A stretch of DNA of 64,000 nt from Dromaius novaehollandiae. Taxonomy: Eukaryota > Chordata > Aves > Casuariiformes > Dromaiidae. The stretch spans positions 21,596,501-21,660,500 of the forward strand of contig NC_088113.1 of NCBI RefSeq assembly GCF_036370855.1, in the 5' to 3' direction. The notes under the pieces were generated by a model. It was not told the DNA's origin, made no database searches, and saw only the letters and a program-made list of their open reading frames with translations. Position 1 is the stretch's first letter; each line of letters begins with the position of its first letter. A program made the translations under genes and the position numbers. Below are positions 36,301-47,140 of the stretch, in pieces.

Positions 36301-39300
36301 TATACAGAGGATCCCGCGGATCCCTCACATCCCGCGGATCCCTGATGTCACGTGGATCCCTCATATCTCGTGGATTCCTCACATCGCGCGGATCCCTGTA
36401 TCGATCATACAGTGGCTCCCGTGGGTCACGAAGATCTCTAACATCACGAGGGTCCCGCAAGTCTCTTGGATCCCTGATATCTCGGGGGTCTCGAAGATCT
36501 CGGGGGTCTCGCAGGTCCCGTGGGTCCCTGTGGTCTCTGGCATCACGCATATCTCTAGCTCGAATATCTCGAGCATCTCTGGAATCTCGCCCGTTTCTAC
36601 CATCTCTGCCGTCTCTCGGGTCTCTTCGTGGGCTCCCCCGAAGAGGGGAGCGATCGCGTCTGGCATCTCGGCCATCCCCATAGGCATATTGCTCTCTGAG
36701 AAAAATACCAGGGAAATTCTATTAGAGCACATGAATATCGTTACCACTAGATCTCTTACCTGAGGTGCCAGAGTGACCCTTCTCTCAGCTGCTGAATCCT
36801 CCCTCCTATCCCACAACAGCAAGAATTGCCCAAAAACATTTGTCAAAGCACCCTGGAGAAGCTTCTTAATTCAAATGTTTATCATAACCAAACAAGTCCC
36901 AGAAAGTTCTGTACTGAAGCATCACTAAAAATGCAGGACACCTGCAGAAGAAGTGAACAGGCACTTAAGAAACCATCCAAGATCATTCCAAGGCCTCCGG
37001 CCTCTAAAGGCAGCAACAGATTATCTATCAGATGTGTTTTTGTGCATCCTTTGAGAGAATTCAAGGTGCTGTAGCCTAACAGGTGAGTATGGCATAACTA
37101 GCAGCATTCAAAGGACCCATTAAATTCACTACTTGATGACAGCAGAATTCCTGAAATAATTTGTTATTGGCATGTGACTAAAAAAAGAGCTTGTTGCGAT
37201 CCAAGAAACAGTCGTTTCCATGTTAATGTTGGTTTTGTACTGCCAGCAGAGAGCAATGGTAGCTACTGAACGTGTCCTGACTTTGAAGAGATGGTTCCTG
37301 CAGAAAGTCAGTCTTATCTCTACGATGCCCCATATTAAGAGGGCACTAAACGCAACCAGCACTGTATCACCACCAGCAGAATTGTGTCAAATCTGAATGA
37401 TCCATTTCATTCAGACTTTGCACTGTACCATCTTCAGAGGCAAGGAAGAGTGATACTCCATTCTTCATCTTTTCCAAAAGGTAGATTTTTTTTCCAGGTA
37501 GTACTTTGTTTTCCAGAGAAAACATAACTCTCACTCTAGCCTAAGTTGAACATACAAAAAAGTCTTGTGAAGAAACTACTGAGTTTCACATGCTTAGAAC
37601 ATCCTTTCCCCAGGATATTGACAAGTATTGAAAACAAGGTTTTTTTAATTTTTTTTATTTCCAAAACCTGACAGACATCTAACGTCCTCTAGCTGACACT
37701 AATCTAGTTTCTGAAAGACATACAGAACATAGGTTTGTTTCTACTATAGCACATTCACTTAGTAGCCAGTTGGAGACAACAGCAGCGAGTCAGCTAATCA
37801 AGTTTAAATATCAGGTAGAGCAAAGAGTAAATTAGAAGGATGTACAGATCCTCTGCATGGATTTTGGCAGTTTAGGCACCCCCTCATCCTGGGGGGATAC
37901 ATAGAATTGTGGCGTTCTCTGTTTTTATGTCAGATAGAAACACAGGATTGTGGCATTCTCTGTTTTTATGTCAGATAGAAACACATCTTGCAACAAACTA
38001 CAGCATTGCCCCTGAGAGCGTACATAATCTTCTCCTGTAAAAGAAGCACTGTAATTGCACACACATTTGCTTCAAGTGTGAACTGCCTCTGTATCTCAGG
38101 CCCACAAATCAGCCTCATGTTTCTGCCTGTGATCTGTGGTGTAACTACACACCATATGCGATGCACACTGTCTCCCCTTGCCCCCTCTCCCCAACCTAAA
38201 GTGAATGATAGCAGCAGCTCAGGAGAAGCTTTAACCAGCTGTGATGAATACTCCGTATCCAATCTTCCTGTAGCTGTAAGATTATATAGCACAACAGCCA
38301 GATGCAGCATAATTGTTTTGCATATGACATTTATTCCTTTTTTTTTTCTGCTGTAACAGGCCATATTCATTATCTGCAATGACAGAAAGACCCAGAATGA
38401 ACAACACATTTACGATTCTTGCAACAGAACTACAGACGTGGTATTGGTGCCTCTGGTCTGGCAACTTGCACCACTGCCCTGCTGCTTGCAGAGCTACAGC
38501 AGCATTAAGGCCCAACAGCCTTCTGTTCCTGTGTCTCCATCGCCAGGGCCCAGCTCCTGCAGTGTCAGCACCATTGCCTGCATCTGCTGTCGCTTGGGAC
38601 TCGGTACCGCTGGTGCGGCACCATCGCCTGGGCCTGCTGCGTGGCTTGGGACTCGGTGCCCTGGCATCAGCAGTGGCTCACATGCCTCAGTATGATCCCG
38701 AGTCCAGTGTCCGTTGCCTGCGCACCTGCAGCGTCGCCCAGGACCCCATCATCACCGTTTGCGCCTGTGGTCTTGGTTGGGACCCAGAGCCCCTGACATC
38801 AAACCATCGTTGCATCTGCAGCACCAGTCACAGCCAAATGACTGTGGCAGCAGCACCTACTGCTTCAGCAGCTGGGGCGGTGGTCCAGTCCACAGTCCAA
38901 CGCCCAGAGCATCGGTGCCCACAGCTCACACGCCTGCAGTGCTCCTCAGGGCCCAAGGCCTGTGGCCCACAGCACAAGCATCTGCTGCTTGCACACACGC
39001 AGTGTCAGACAGGCCCCAATGCCCGTGGCATCAGTGCCTGCTGCTTGTCCTTCTGCAGTACTGTCTGTGGCCCAACACCCGTGGCACAGGCACCCACCAC
39101 TCGCAACTGCGGTGCTGCTCAATGCCTACAGCATTAGGCAACTGCAGTGCCGCTCGGGCCCAAGACGTGGCAGTGGCTGCTGCTTGTTCACTTGCAGTGT
39201 TCCTGGGGGGCCCTGCCAGCAATATCAGCACATCCGACACTGCCCAGACCCAATGCTTGCAGCATTACGCCAGCTACTCTCGTGTTTGCAGGATCTGCAA

Positions 39301-42300
39301 CATGAACCCCAGCTGCATGCCTGAAGCATTTCCAGGGCCCGATGTGCATTCACTGGTCTTTGCAAATGCATTTGGCGCTATGCCGGATAAGTGCAGCATA
39401 CACAAGAGATCTAATTGCAATTCTTGGCATCTACTCCTTCCATTTTTGGTAGTACGTGTCTTTTTAGCTGCACATATTTTTCTCCAGTTTTTGATAATTT
39501 AATGAGCCAAATTAATACAGCATATCAGACACTTGAGAGCTTGATGACCTTCAAGTTCAATACTTAACTCCTTTTTGTGTGCAGAGCCATAAAAGATGCA
39601 TGGCTTATGCCAAATGCAACCACAGCGCGTCTTCTTTTTCCATATCGCACTAGGGAGCGCAAGAAATAGAAGTCTTCTTCCTGTGGCAGGAAGATCCATG
39701 TCTTCTCCACCTGCTTGTGACTTCACACGTACAGGATGTGCTGGAGTTGAACACACTGTACCTACTGAAGGGTGGGAAACAGGAGAAGCAGGCAGACTCG
39801 CATCTTCCATATACTGGCAATGCAAGTGCACATGTACAGTACAATAAAGAGACATTTACTCTGTTCTGTGCTTTGCTCACACACTCCTTTTCCAGTCTCA
39901 TTTCAGCACAGGAAGCTTTTGACATCAAGATGCAAAATCCTGAAGTCCTCTGCAGCACAGAGAATGCTACAGTCACTTGGCATTCTCTATAGATGCCTTG
40001 GCTTCTCCAACACTTGAGAATCGGGAGCAAACATCAAGTTTATTCTTCCTTACAGGTCTTGTACAACCTGTGCTGCAAAACAACACTTAGTTGTAGTAAC
40101 AGCAACAAACACAAAGTTTCCCTTGTGCCTCCTGAGGTGTTAGAGACAGCAAGGCCGTTAGAGGTGGAGCTGCCACATCCTGCTTGTTTCACTTGAGCGT
40201 CTCCATTTGACTGGGGAGGTGGCGGTAGGGAAGAGACAGACATTTAGCACTGACAAGTGGGCTCATGCCCTAAAAGCCTGACCTTCCTAGTATAACGCAT
40301 CGCTTCCAGGTACTTTACCTTCGTGCTGGACTGGACCTTGATGAAGCCTTATTCATATTTCTTCTTTCCGCTGCTTTATTAATATCTGTAAAGAATAATC
40401 AACCCATCTGTTCAATGCTATGGAACAAAAAAAAAGAGCATCAGCACAATTCAAATGAAAGCAACTTAAGTTCAGCGACATCCAGATGGTGCAAGAAAAT
40501 CCATTCAGCAGAGAGACATTGTCACTTTGACAATTTTTATTAAGTTTAGAAAGTACAATGCAATAAAATTTTCATGGATTTTTCTGACTTCAAAATAGGG
40601 TGGACAGCTTGGGTGAAACTTTAACCCCTCATGTTCAGGCCTACATCCAGACTCTTCATTCCATAAGAGAATCTCTTTCTTCTGCAGTCTATGAGCAAGC
40701 AGAATGCAACTCATGGACTCTAGGAGAAAAAGCAGAGTCTGAAAACCTTTGCAAATGGAAGTTGTTGGCCAGCACAGTCTTAAATTCACAGCCAGTCCTG
40801 TTCAATGGAGCATGCTGCTACCCTTGTTGAAAAAACTCCAAGGGTTCTCAAATGGCACATTCAACTGCCTTCCAAGGGACTGCTGGAGCAAACTGTACAA
40901 CCTCCGCCACTGAGGAAAGTAGATCCAAGGAGCCCGGAGCAAGAGCTCCTTATGAAGTCAACATGGTGCACTCAAAACACCACTGTCAGCAAGGCAAACT
41001 GATGCAACAGATTAGAAATTTGAAAATTGGTTGCTTCTGAGTATCTCCATGAACAACACCCTAAGGTGAAATAGAAGAAAGTAAAGGAAAGCTGAAGAAA
41101 GAGTCTTGTCCTCAACCAGAAAATAAAAAGTTGCCCAAAACTAATAAGGCCAACAGTGCTCTATTGTGAAATAAAAAGCCTTCTCTAACAGCTGACTGAA
41201 GGCAAAGTAGTGTACTTGAGTGGGGGCAAGAACAAACAGAAATGATTTCTGACATTTTACTCTGAGCCTTTTAAGGAAAAAAGGCAAAAAAACAAGAAAA
41301 ACAAAAACCAAGAAAACAAACCTAGGTCCTATCCACTCTGACAATCTATCAATAGCTAAAAATACTAGTTATTTACATTACACACTTTCAAAGCTCTTCA
41401 AGTGAATGAACACGTTATAAGGCCTGTAAGCAGACTCAGTCTTAATATCTTCCATAACTTCCCAAACTATCCTTGATGACTTTCAAGACTAAAATTACAA
41501 TTAATCACTTAATTCCAATCTTTGCTCTTGTTGTAAATCAAGAAATAGCGTGTTTCTTTTCACAGTAAGAGAGGCAAGTGCAATGTGAACTTTAACTAGG
41601 AATCCAGCATGGTAACATTCACAGGACTATAACAACACTCCTCCGGATTATAAAAATCGCATTGTCCACTATCAGAAGTTAAATTGATGGACATTTACTG
41701 CCTACATAGTTTTCCTCATTGAAGATATGAAGACACATATATGGAAGTATTAGAGTGTAATGCAAAACTGGAGTTACTCGCCCAAAGTTTGACCTTTGTG
41801 TTCTAACAATTACATTTAACACTCAAACTGTGTACCTGAAGTAATTGTACTCCTTGCATTTCTTTTTTAGTGGAGATTTTTTCTTCTCCCCCCTTCAAGT
41901 CAAATTTTCTCTTTAAGCAAGACACTATCTGCTTCCTTGGTTTAAGATTTTTATTTTCTGTTTTAAGATGCCATTGCAGAAAGCTAGATTATGATTTTTT
42001 TAAAAAACATTCAGTATCATACATTTATTTCAAGATTAAAAAATCAGCTGCATTTAAATCTTAACAAAATATTTTACTGAAAGAAAAAACACCTTTCACA
42101 GGGATTCTTTTCTTGTGCAAAAGGAACAGATTTAATAACATTTTATTTAATGCCAACAGCATTTACACATTAAATATTTGAACATTAACAAAATGACTTC
42201 TGAGAAAAAAATGAAAGTCTATCTTGTAGGATTTTGAGATGACAGGGTCACTGTAATCATACAGTGCAACCTTTTGAATAACACAAGTGACAAGACTTTC

Positions 42301-45300
42301 TTGAATTACATTCCTATCAAGTCCAACAGTTGCATTGAACTAGAGCTTATCTTTTAGCAAGACATCCAATTCTGATTTAAAAATTGCCAGAGACACAAAA
42401 TCCACCAAAGCTCCAATAAATTGTTCCAAATGTAAATTATTTCACTGTTAAAGAAAACTAATTATTTCCATTTAAGGACTTGTCATACCTATGCCTACTA
42501 GATTAAAATGCAATTTTATCTCCAGGACAATATTTAACATACAGATCACATCACCTCTTTATCCTGAGGCTTTCACTATGGCTTGTTCTTCAGTTTGTTA
42601 AGCTCCTGATCTTTCTGATGCTTCTGCAGTTTAGCATTATCCTTTTTGAATTATGCATACCAGAACCAAACAAAGTATTCCAGCAGCAAAAACCCACAGG
42701 TACTATAACTTCTTACTTAGAAATCTTTTTTTTTTTTTGTACAGCTAAGGATCACAAAAGCAATCCTGCTAAGAGCAGCATATTAGCTTCCTGGATTCAA
42801 GTAATTATTACCTACCAATAGCTCCTTTCAGGAACTATTTTTGAGGACAAAGTCCTCCACACTAAGCACACTCCGCATTCTATTTCACTAGACGCAGAAC
42901 TTCGCATTTGGCTTTACTGAAAGCTCAGTTTTGTTTGCATCCAGCTTAGGAAGAGACCCAGGTCATTTCACTATCAGTGACTCAACATTCATTATTCTAT
43001 TCTCTTTAAAACATGATTGTGTGTTTTCTTCCCAAGTCGCTTATGAAAAAAAAAAAAAAAACACTACTGCATGGCCAGGAACCAGTCCTTCTAGAACACC
43101 ACCCAAAACACTGAGTAACTCCATCTACATTACTTTGAGATATGTTTTAAATTCATTTAACACTATGCTGCTTCCAATTGCTTTAGTTTCTTAATCATAG
43201 AGTATCTTGCAGAAATCTTCTACATGGACACTGCTACTTTTACCCATAAAACTTGTAACATCATAAGAACAAATGAGTTTGACGAGATTTATTTTGACTG
43301 ACATTAATTGCATTCACTTCTTATTGAGCGTCAGATAAAAGAATCCATTATGTTATCAAGGACTGATGCCAGGCTGACAGCTTATAGTCTGCTCAGTCCA
43401 TTTACACTGCCTCGTTGACGCAACTGCAGTATTTTTCCCGGTCCTTGGAAATTCCCTCATTTTCCAAGGTTTAGGGAAAAACAATATTAATAGCCTAGGG
43501 AGATCTTCATATAGTTTAACCTCACAGATGCAAGTTAGATGTAATATTTTGGAAAGGTCTAGTTTTGGTAGTTGCTGCTTTCTCTTTTTCCATTTACTTA
43601 CTACTGAAGTGGAAGCTGCATGAAAAACAAAGTGTTCTGCCTCTTCAAAAACAGAGAGCAGACACATTAACTGAGGGCCAGGTGGTCTTCTCCAATAAGA
43701 AGTCTTATAATTTCCAAATGATCACACATTAACATCTGAGACACCTGTAGTTTTTCCTATTTAAGCTTACTGTCTTACAACAGTGCCCATAATCTCTTGC
43801 ATCTTTCTACCCTCCTTGTCCCTTTGCCACCCTTTCCCTCTTCAGGTTTATACTTGTCACTGTACACAAACCTTCCCCTAATTTATTTATTGCGCCTTTT
43901 ATTCCCTTCTAAGTCAAATATTTTCTTTTATGTTACCATAGGCTTACTTTGGAACTAAATTTTTGGTTATGTTTAACAGATTACTCTTAAATAGATTTCT
44001 AACCATTCATTTCTGTTTAAGTTTGCTCCCAGCAAGTTTAGCAAAATTTTCATCTTTATGAAAAGAGATTTTTTTAAACACCTAGTATTTGTAGTGCTAC
44101 TTAAAAACTAATTTCACATGTGCAAAAAAAATTCCAAGTTAGGAACACATATCTAACAAACCCCTAAGTTCCGTGACCAGTTCCTCTGAACCCGTCAAGA
44201 TGAAGTGTTTTTAAAATAAGGGCATGAAGTTTCAGTGAACACTTTGTAGGGCTTACATGTTGAACAACTTCTTACATAGGATTATAGATTTATTAAAATA
44301 TTAATACATTAAAATAACATCAGAGAAAGACTGAGGTAGCAAGAGAAAACACTGCAGATGGATCACACAGCACTTAGAGCAAATAACTCAGAAGGAAAAT
44401 ACATACCTAGTAAAAATGATTTTAGAGTAATGCTAGGCAGGTTTCACACAATGATCCTTCTAGAGAGCTTTAAAACAAAAGCACTCTTTCTACCAGAATA
44501 CATGCTAGGGTCAGTAGGAGAGCATGGATCAGTTTTCCTTACCTAATCTATACCCTTTAAAAAGGCGACCCTTCTCACCGTCCAGAGCGGCCTGGACGTC
44601 TTCTAGACGTTCATACTGGACGAACCCATAGCCATGGAACATGCTGAGGGCTGGAAAAATTAACAGCAGGGCAAGACCAGTTACAACTAAGGGACAGTAC
44701 TATTCCACCCCGGTCATTACATAACCCCATTAGATAGAACAAGCAAAGGGGCATTACGCAGAAACATCTACTCAAGTTCCTTGGGAAAACCAAGTCTAAG
44801 ATCAAAATGCAAAGTTTAAGAAATTTAAAATATTAGGCAATATTACAAAATAGGTCAAGTTCCTTCTGACAAGACAGTGACCAAAAGAAGCCCATGAAGT
44901 GACCAAAATTTGGTTAAGAGACTCCGAAATCACTTGAAAAAATAGATTTGCTTGGTGTAACACCACAGCTCAACCCCAAAAGACAAAACATAGCTCATAT
45001 ATGCATTAGGTTTCAGTTATACTGAAGGAATTATAGTTTCAGAGAAAATGCAAGTAGAGAAAGTTATCTTTAAAAGGTCACATTTTAGGGAAAATATTAG
45101 CCATTCCTCTCAACACCATCAGACAGCATTTGACAGGCACGAATGTTATACTTCTGACTGAATTCCCAGCCACAAAAAGGCATAAGATAAAATACTAACC
45201 CCTTATTTTGCCATATTTTGAAAATATCTCTTCCATTTCTTCACGAGTCATGTGGTCTGTGGGCAAATTGCCGACAAAAAGTCTTCTCTCTAAATCCTGT

Positions 45301-45362
45301 GGATTGGTGCTGTTAGTGAAGTCGCTCTGTTTGATGCTATTGCTCTTGCGTCCTCGAGCCAT
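29645..45362 (-). CDS. NCOA5: NCOA5 nuclear receptor coactivator 5, long form with N-terminal RRM, 9 coding exons
   Basis: NCOA5 (CIA) is a nuclear co-regulator of oestrogen receptors and other nuclear receptors. Nine phase-matched coding exons (listed separately) total 2160 nt, 719 residues. Domain order: RRM (about 27-97; RNP2 LFVGNL 28-33, RNP1 GYGFVQY 61-67); Arg-Asp-Pro repeat region (about 113-245); charged KREERRREELYRQY helix; class II tRNA-synthetase anticodon-binding-like domain (about 308-415); LxxLL receptor box LLNLL (462-466); Ser/Gln/Ala-rich tail ending GSYQRHY. Human NCOA5 (579 residues, from memory) starts at the equivalent of M101, so the RRM is extra relative to it. The start at 45362 has Kozak A at -3 and G at +4 and no upstream ATG in its exon. 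Confidence 0.95.
30720..31043 (-). CDS. NCOA5: NCOA5 coding exon 8, LxxLL motif
   Basis: Encodes EHRNMPQADAMVLVARNYER, the acidic/basic helix EKEREEIARQAAKMADEAV and IQTLLNLLADNRYLTAEETD. LLNLL (462-466) is the nuclear-receptor interaction motif. A Pro triplet (residues 444-446) replaces human Gly-Gly-Pro. Confidence 0.97.
31044..33072 (-). other. NCOA5: NCOA5 intron between coding exons 7 and 8
   Basis: AT-rich, non-coding. Contains a T-run near 32080. No exon, RNA gene or recognisable transposon. Confidence 0.7.
33073..33272 (-). CDS. NCOA5: NCOA5 coding exon 7, anticodon-binding-like domain
   Basis: Encodes KEYAESVGRKVRDLGMVVDL through SCTVNIMFGTPQ (residues 326-392), almost identical to human NCOA5. 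Confidence 0.97.
34330..35010 (-). mobile_element. Ancient CR1/L3-type LINE relic in NCOA5 intron
   Basis: Diverged antisense CR1 phrases on the plus strand, notably GACCTCGCATTTAGCTGTAA followed by AAATAAAACACATTTTGTTT. No reading frame survives. Lies in the intron between coding exons 6 and 7. Confidence 0.45.
35526..35652 (-). CDS. NCOA5: NCOA5 coding exon 6
   Basis: Encodes DRLKREERRREELYRQYYEE, IKRRFDAERPVDCSVIVVNK and QT. Charged helix leading into the anticodon-binding-like fold. Confidence 0.96.
35889..36004 (-). CDS. NCOA5: NCOA5 coding exon 5
   Basis: Encodes RDEAYDRYLRLEDYYRRKDD and SYYDRYKEHFDRAPVNSE, matching the human EGSYDRYLRMDDYCRRKDDS region. Confidence 0.95.
36300..36695 (-). 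CDS. NCOA5: NCOA5 coding exon 4, Arg-Asp repeat region
   Basis: 132 residues dominated by RDPRD, RDLRD, RDIRD and RDVRD units, opening EQYAYGDGRDARRDRSPLRG and ending RDPLYR. Low-complexity mixed-charge tract typical of splicing and RNA-associated proteins. The opposite strand is also open here but is only an antisense shadow. Confidence 0.95.
37906..37985 (+). repeat. 41-bp tandem duplication
   Basis: Two copies of ATTGTGGC(G/A)TTCTCTG... through AGATAGAAACACA, beginning at 37906 and 37947, one mismatch seen in the core. Confidence 0.9.
38440..39330. repeat. GC-rich degenerate tandem repeat of unknown family
   Basis: An 0.9-kb island of higher GC inside the AT-rich NCOA5 intron. It contains recurring but diverged phrases (GCCTGCTGCTTG, CATCTGCAGCACC, GGCCCA...GTGGC) at roughly 50-70 bp spacing. 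Reading frames of about 250 codons cross it on the plus strand but encode only Cys/His/Ala/Gln-rich low-complexity peptide. Family not recognised. Confidence 0.5.
40319..40385 (-). CDS. NCOA5: NCOA5 coding exon 3, RRM end and human-type start Met
   Basis: 67 nt encoding DINKAAERRNMNKASSRSSP and AR. MNKASSRSSPARR aligns with the human N-terminus MNTAPSRPSPTRR, so the ATG at 40356-40354 is the counterpart of the human start codon. Confidence 0.94.
40386..44542 (-). other. NCOA5: NCOA5 intron between coding exons 2 and 3
   Basis: 4.2 kb, AT-rich; largely occupied by the CR1 relic at 42220-43900. The rest (40386-42219) holds nothing recognisable. Confidence 0.7.
42220..43900 (-). mobile_element. 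Long, decayed CR1-type LINE relic in NCOA5 intron
   Basis: About 1.5 kb of antisense CR1-like sequence. Landmarks are GAACTTCGCATTTGGCTTTA (about 42898), GGACTGATGCCAGGCTGACA (about 43360) and GATGCAAGTTAGATGTAATA (about 43527), in the order expected in the reverse transcriptase part of CR1. Many indels, no open frame. Same orientation as NCOA5, between coding exons 2 and 3. Confidence 0.55.
44543..44650 (-). CDS. NCOA5: NCOA5 coding exon 2, second half of RRM
   Basis: Encodes ALSMFHGYGFVQYERLEDVQ and AALDGEKGRLFKGYRL. RNP1 is HGYGFVQY. Resembles the hnRNPC/RALY RRM, whose sequence also runs on to LDIN at the next exon. Acceptor TTCCAG, donor GTAAGG. Confidence 0.93.
45200..45362 (-). CDS. 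NCOA5: NCOA5 coding exon 1, N-terminus and first half of RRM
   Basis: Encodes MARGRKSNSIKQSDF, then RRLFVGNLPTDHMTREEMEE and IFSKYGKIR. The exon probably begins at 45386, after a pyrimidine-rich acceptor. Donor G|GTTAGT, phase 1. Confidence 0.92.
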
Positions 45363-46680
45363 TTTGCTTTCGTTCCAAATCCAAGTCTTCGCAAAAAAGA
45401 AAAACGGCCATGCATATCATTTCAATCCATGACATTAAAATTAAACTGGAACAAGATTAAACTTAACAGCTTTGCAGACTAGAAGCCAACTGGGTCTGCT
45501 TGACGCAAGCTTCACTCCAGAGAAATCTTTATACAAGGGAGATGGGAATCTGGCAAAAATGTATACTGCACCACTTAGGTTCAGTTTTTCTGTATTGTTG
45601 AAAGGTAGTAAACCTAATCTATTTTCAGAATGCTTTAAAGATTTAACTCCAAACTGAAACACAAATAAAACTTATTTTCTACTAAAACTTCTTAATTCAA
45701 GCTTTTCAATACATCCATTACTGTCATATCTATTCCCTCAGTTCACTGGTAAGAAGTGTTGGAATTCATGTAATATTTTAATAAGCAGAAAGAAAACAGT
45801 TATCTTAACAGCACATAATAGGACCCAAAATACTTCAGTATAGGCTTTGAATGAGATAAAGGAGCATTTTCTAAAGGCTCTGAAGTGACCATACTTGGAT
45901 CACTTCACCAAATGTGAAGTCTTAGCTTTACAGTACCAGAAAACACAATTTCTCATTCACACCAATACTAAACAGCATATCTTTGTGCCCATCAAGATGT
46001 CAACTCCTACTGAAGTCGGGTCCACAACTGGGAATTTAGCCACACCCACATAAATTCAGTGCTGCTAACTCATTTCCACTAGGACTATGAAAGTGCAACT
46101 TTGCTCCAGCTTTGTCTGCAATAATATAGGTTAACAATCAGCAACATTCACTGCATAAACTTACTGAAATAGTCATAGCTAAAATACTCAGGATTCATAC
46201 TTTCTGCTTTAAAAGTCACTATAAGAAAACTTAGAAAAAGTAAAAAACACTGAAACTTGCAAGGGGAACTTGCAAGATTGAAAGTTTTTTAATACAATAG
46301 TCATCACCCTTCCCACACATTCATCTACAGGAGTGCAGGGTTGGGATTTTCTGTTTATAGGGATAGAAGTAACCTGAAAAAAAGCTCATGAAATTAATTT
46401 GAGTACATCAATAGAAGCTTCTACTGTTAATCATGAGATACCCTATAGCCAGCACACTACGCAGCAATAAACTATGTTGACTACAATTTAGAAGTAGCTT
46501 CTAAACAAGCATATCAGATTTCCTAAATTATAAGATGATTTTACATAGGTATTTCTACAACACTAATTAGCATGAGAAATAAAACACTCTAGGATGTGAA
46601 AAAAGATCATCAACTCTATATTCCTATCACTTTTCTCCTTCTTTTAGGAGGCCTTGTGGAAAAGCAGGAGAGAGGACACC

Positions 46681-46747
46681 TCCTAGTCTAATCATCTTCC
46701 TAGTGAGCTGAACTCCTAGTCTAATCATCTTCCTAGTGAGCTGAACT
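46681..46747 (+). repeat. 33-bp tandem duplication
   Basis: TCCTAGTCTAATCATCTTCC...GAGCTGAAC occurs twice, starting at 46681 and 46714, with no mismatch seen. In the NCOA5 5' UTR intron. Confidence 0.9.
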
Positions 46748-46974
46748 GCGAGAACAGGGTGGAGGTTAAAACAAACAAACAGCTCTTATACCACAGCTGC
46801 TTCAACATCTTCCTGTAAGGCAAGTTTGTTCTCCTCCTCTCCCCCCACCATTTTTACCTTCCCCCTCAGAAGTCTCAAATCTTGACCCCCTTTTCTTTGC
46901 AGGAGCACTACACAGTTCTCCTCTATTCTGCTATTGCAGTTTAAGTTTGCATGAGTTGAGGGGAAGATAGTTTT

Positions 46975-47140
46975 CATATAATGAGTTAGAAGAGACCTCT
47001 GGAGGTCATCTAGTCCAACTCCTGCTCTAAGCAGGACTAACTTCTAAGCCAGATCAGCTGCTCAGGACTTTGCTGAGCTGAGCTCGGAACATTTTCAAGG
47101 ATGGAGATTCCACAGCCTCTGTGAGCACCTGGTCACAAAA
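46975..47140 (-). mobile_element. CR1 LINE 3' fragment
   Basis: Plus strand reads GAGACCTCTGGAGGTCATCT AGTCCAACTCCTGCTC ... AAGGATGGAGATTCCACAGC CTCTGTGAGCACCTG, the well-known antisense of avian CR1 3' ends. Much less decayed than the other CR1 relics here. Confidence 0.85.

Larger units (their letters stand above)
36696..40318 (-). other. NCOA5: NCOA5 intron between coding exons 3 and 4
   Basis: 3.6 kb. Contains a 41-bp tandem duplication and the GC-rich degenerate repeat listed separately; otherwise AT-rich and featureless. Confidence 0.7.

Noticed and set aside
36345-36683. Plus-strand Arg/Ser-rich frame (SRGSLISRG type)
   Set aside because: Antisense shadow of the NCOA5 Arg-Asp repeat exon.
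38379-39502. Plus-strand frames of about 250 codons inside an NCOA5 intron
   Set aside because: Low-complexity translation of a degenerate repeat, with no domain and no promoter or splice support.
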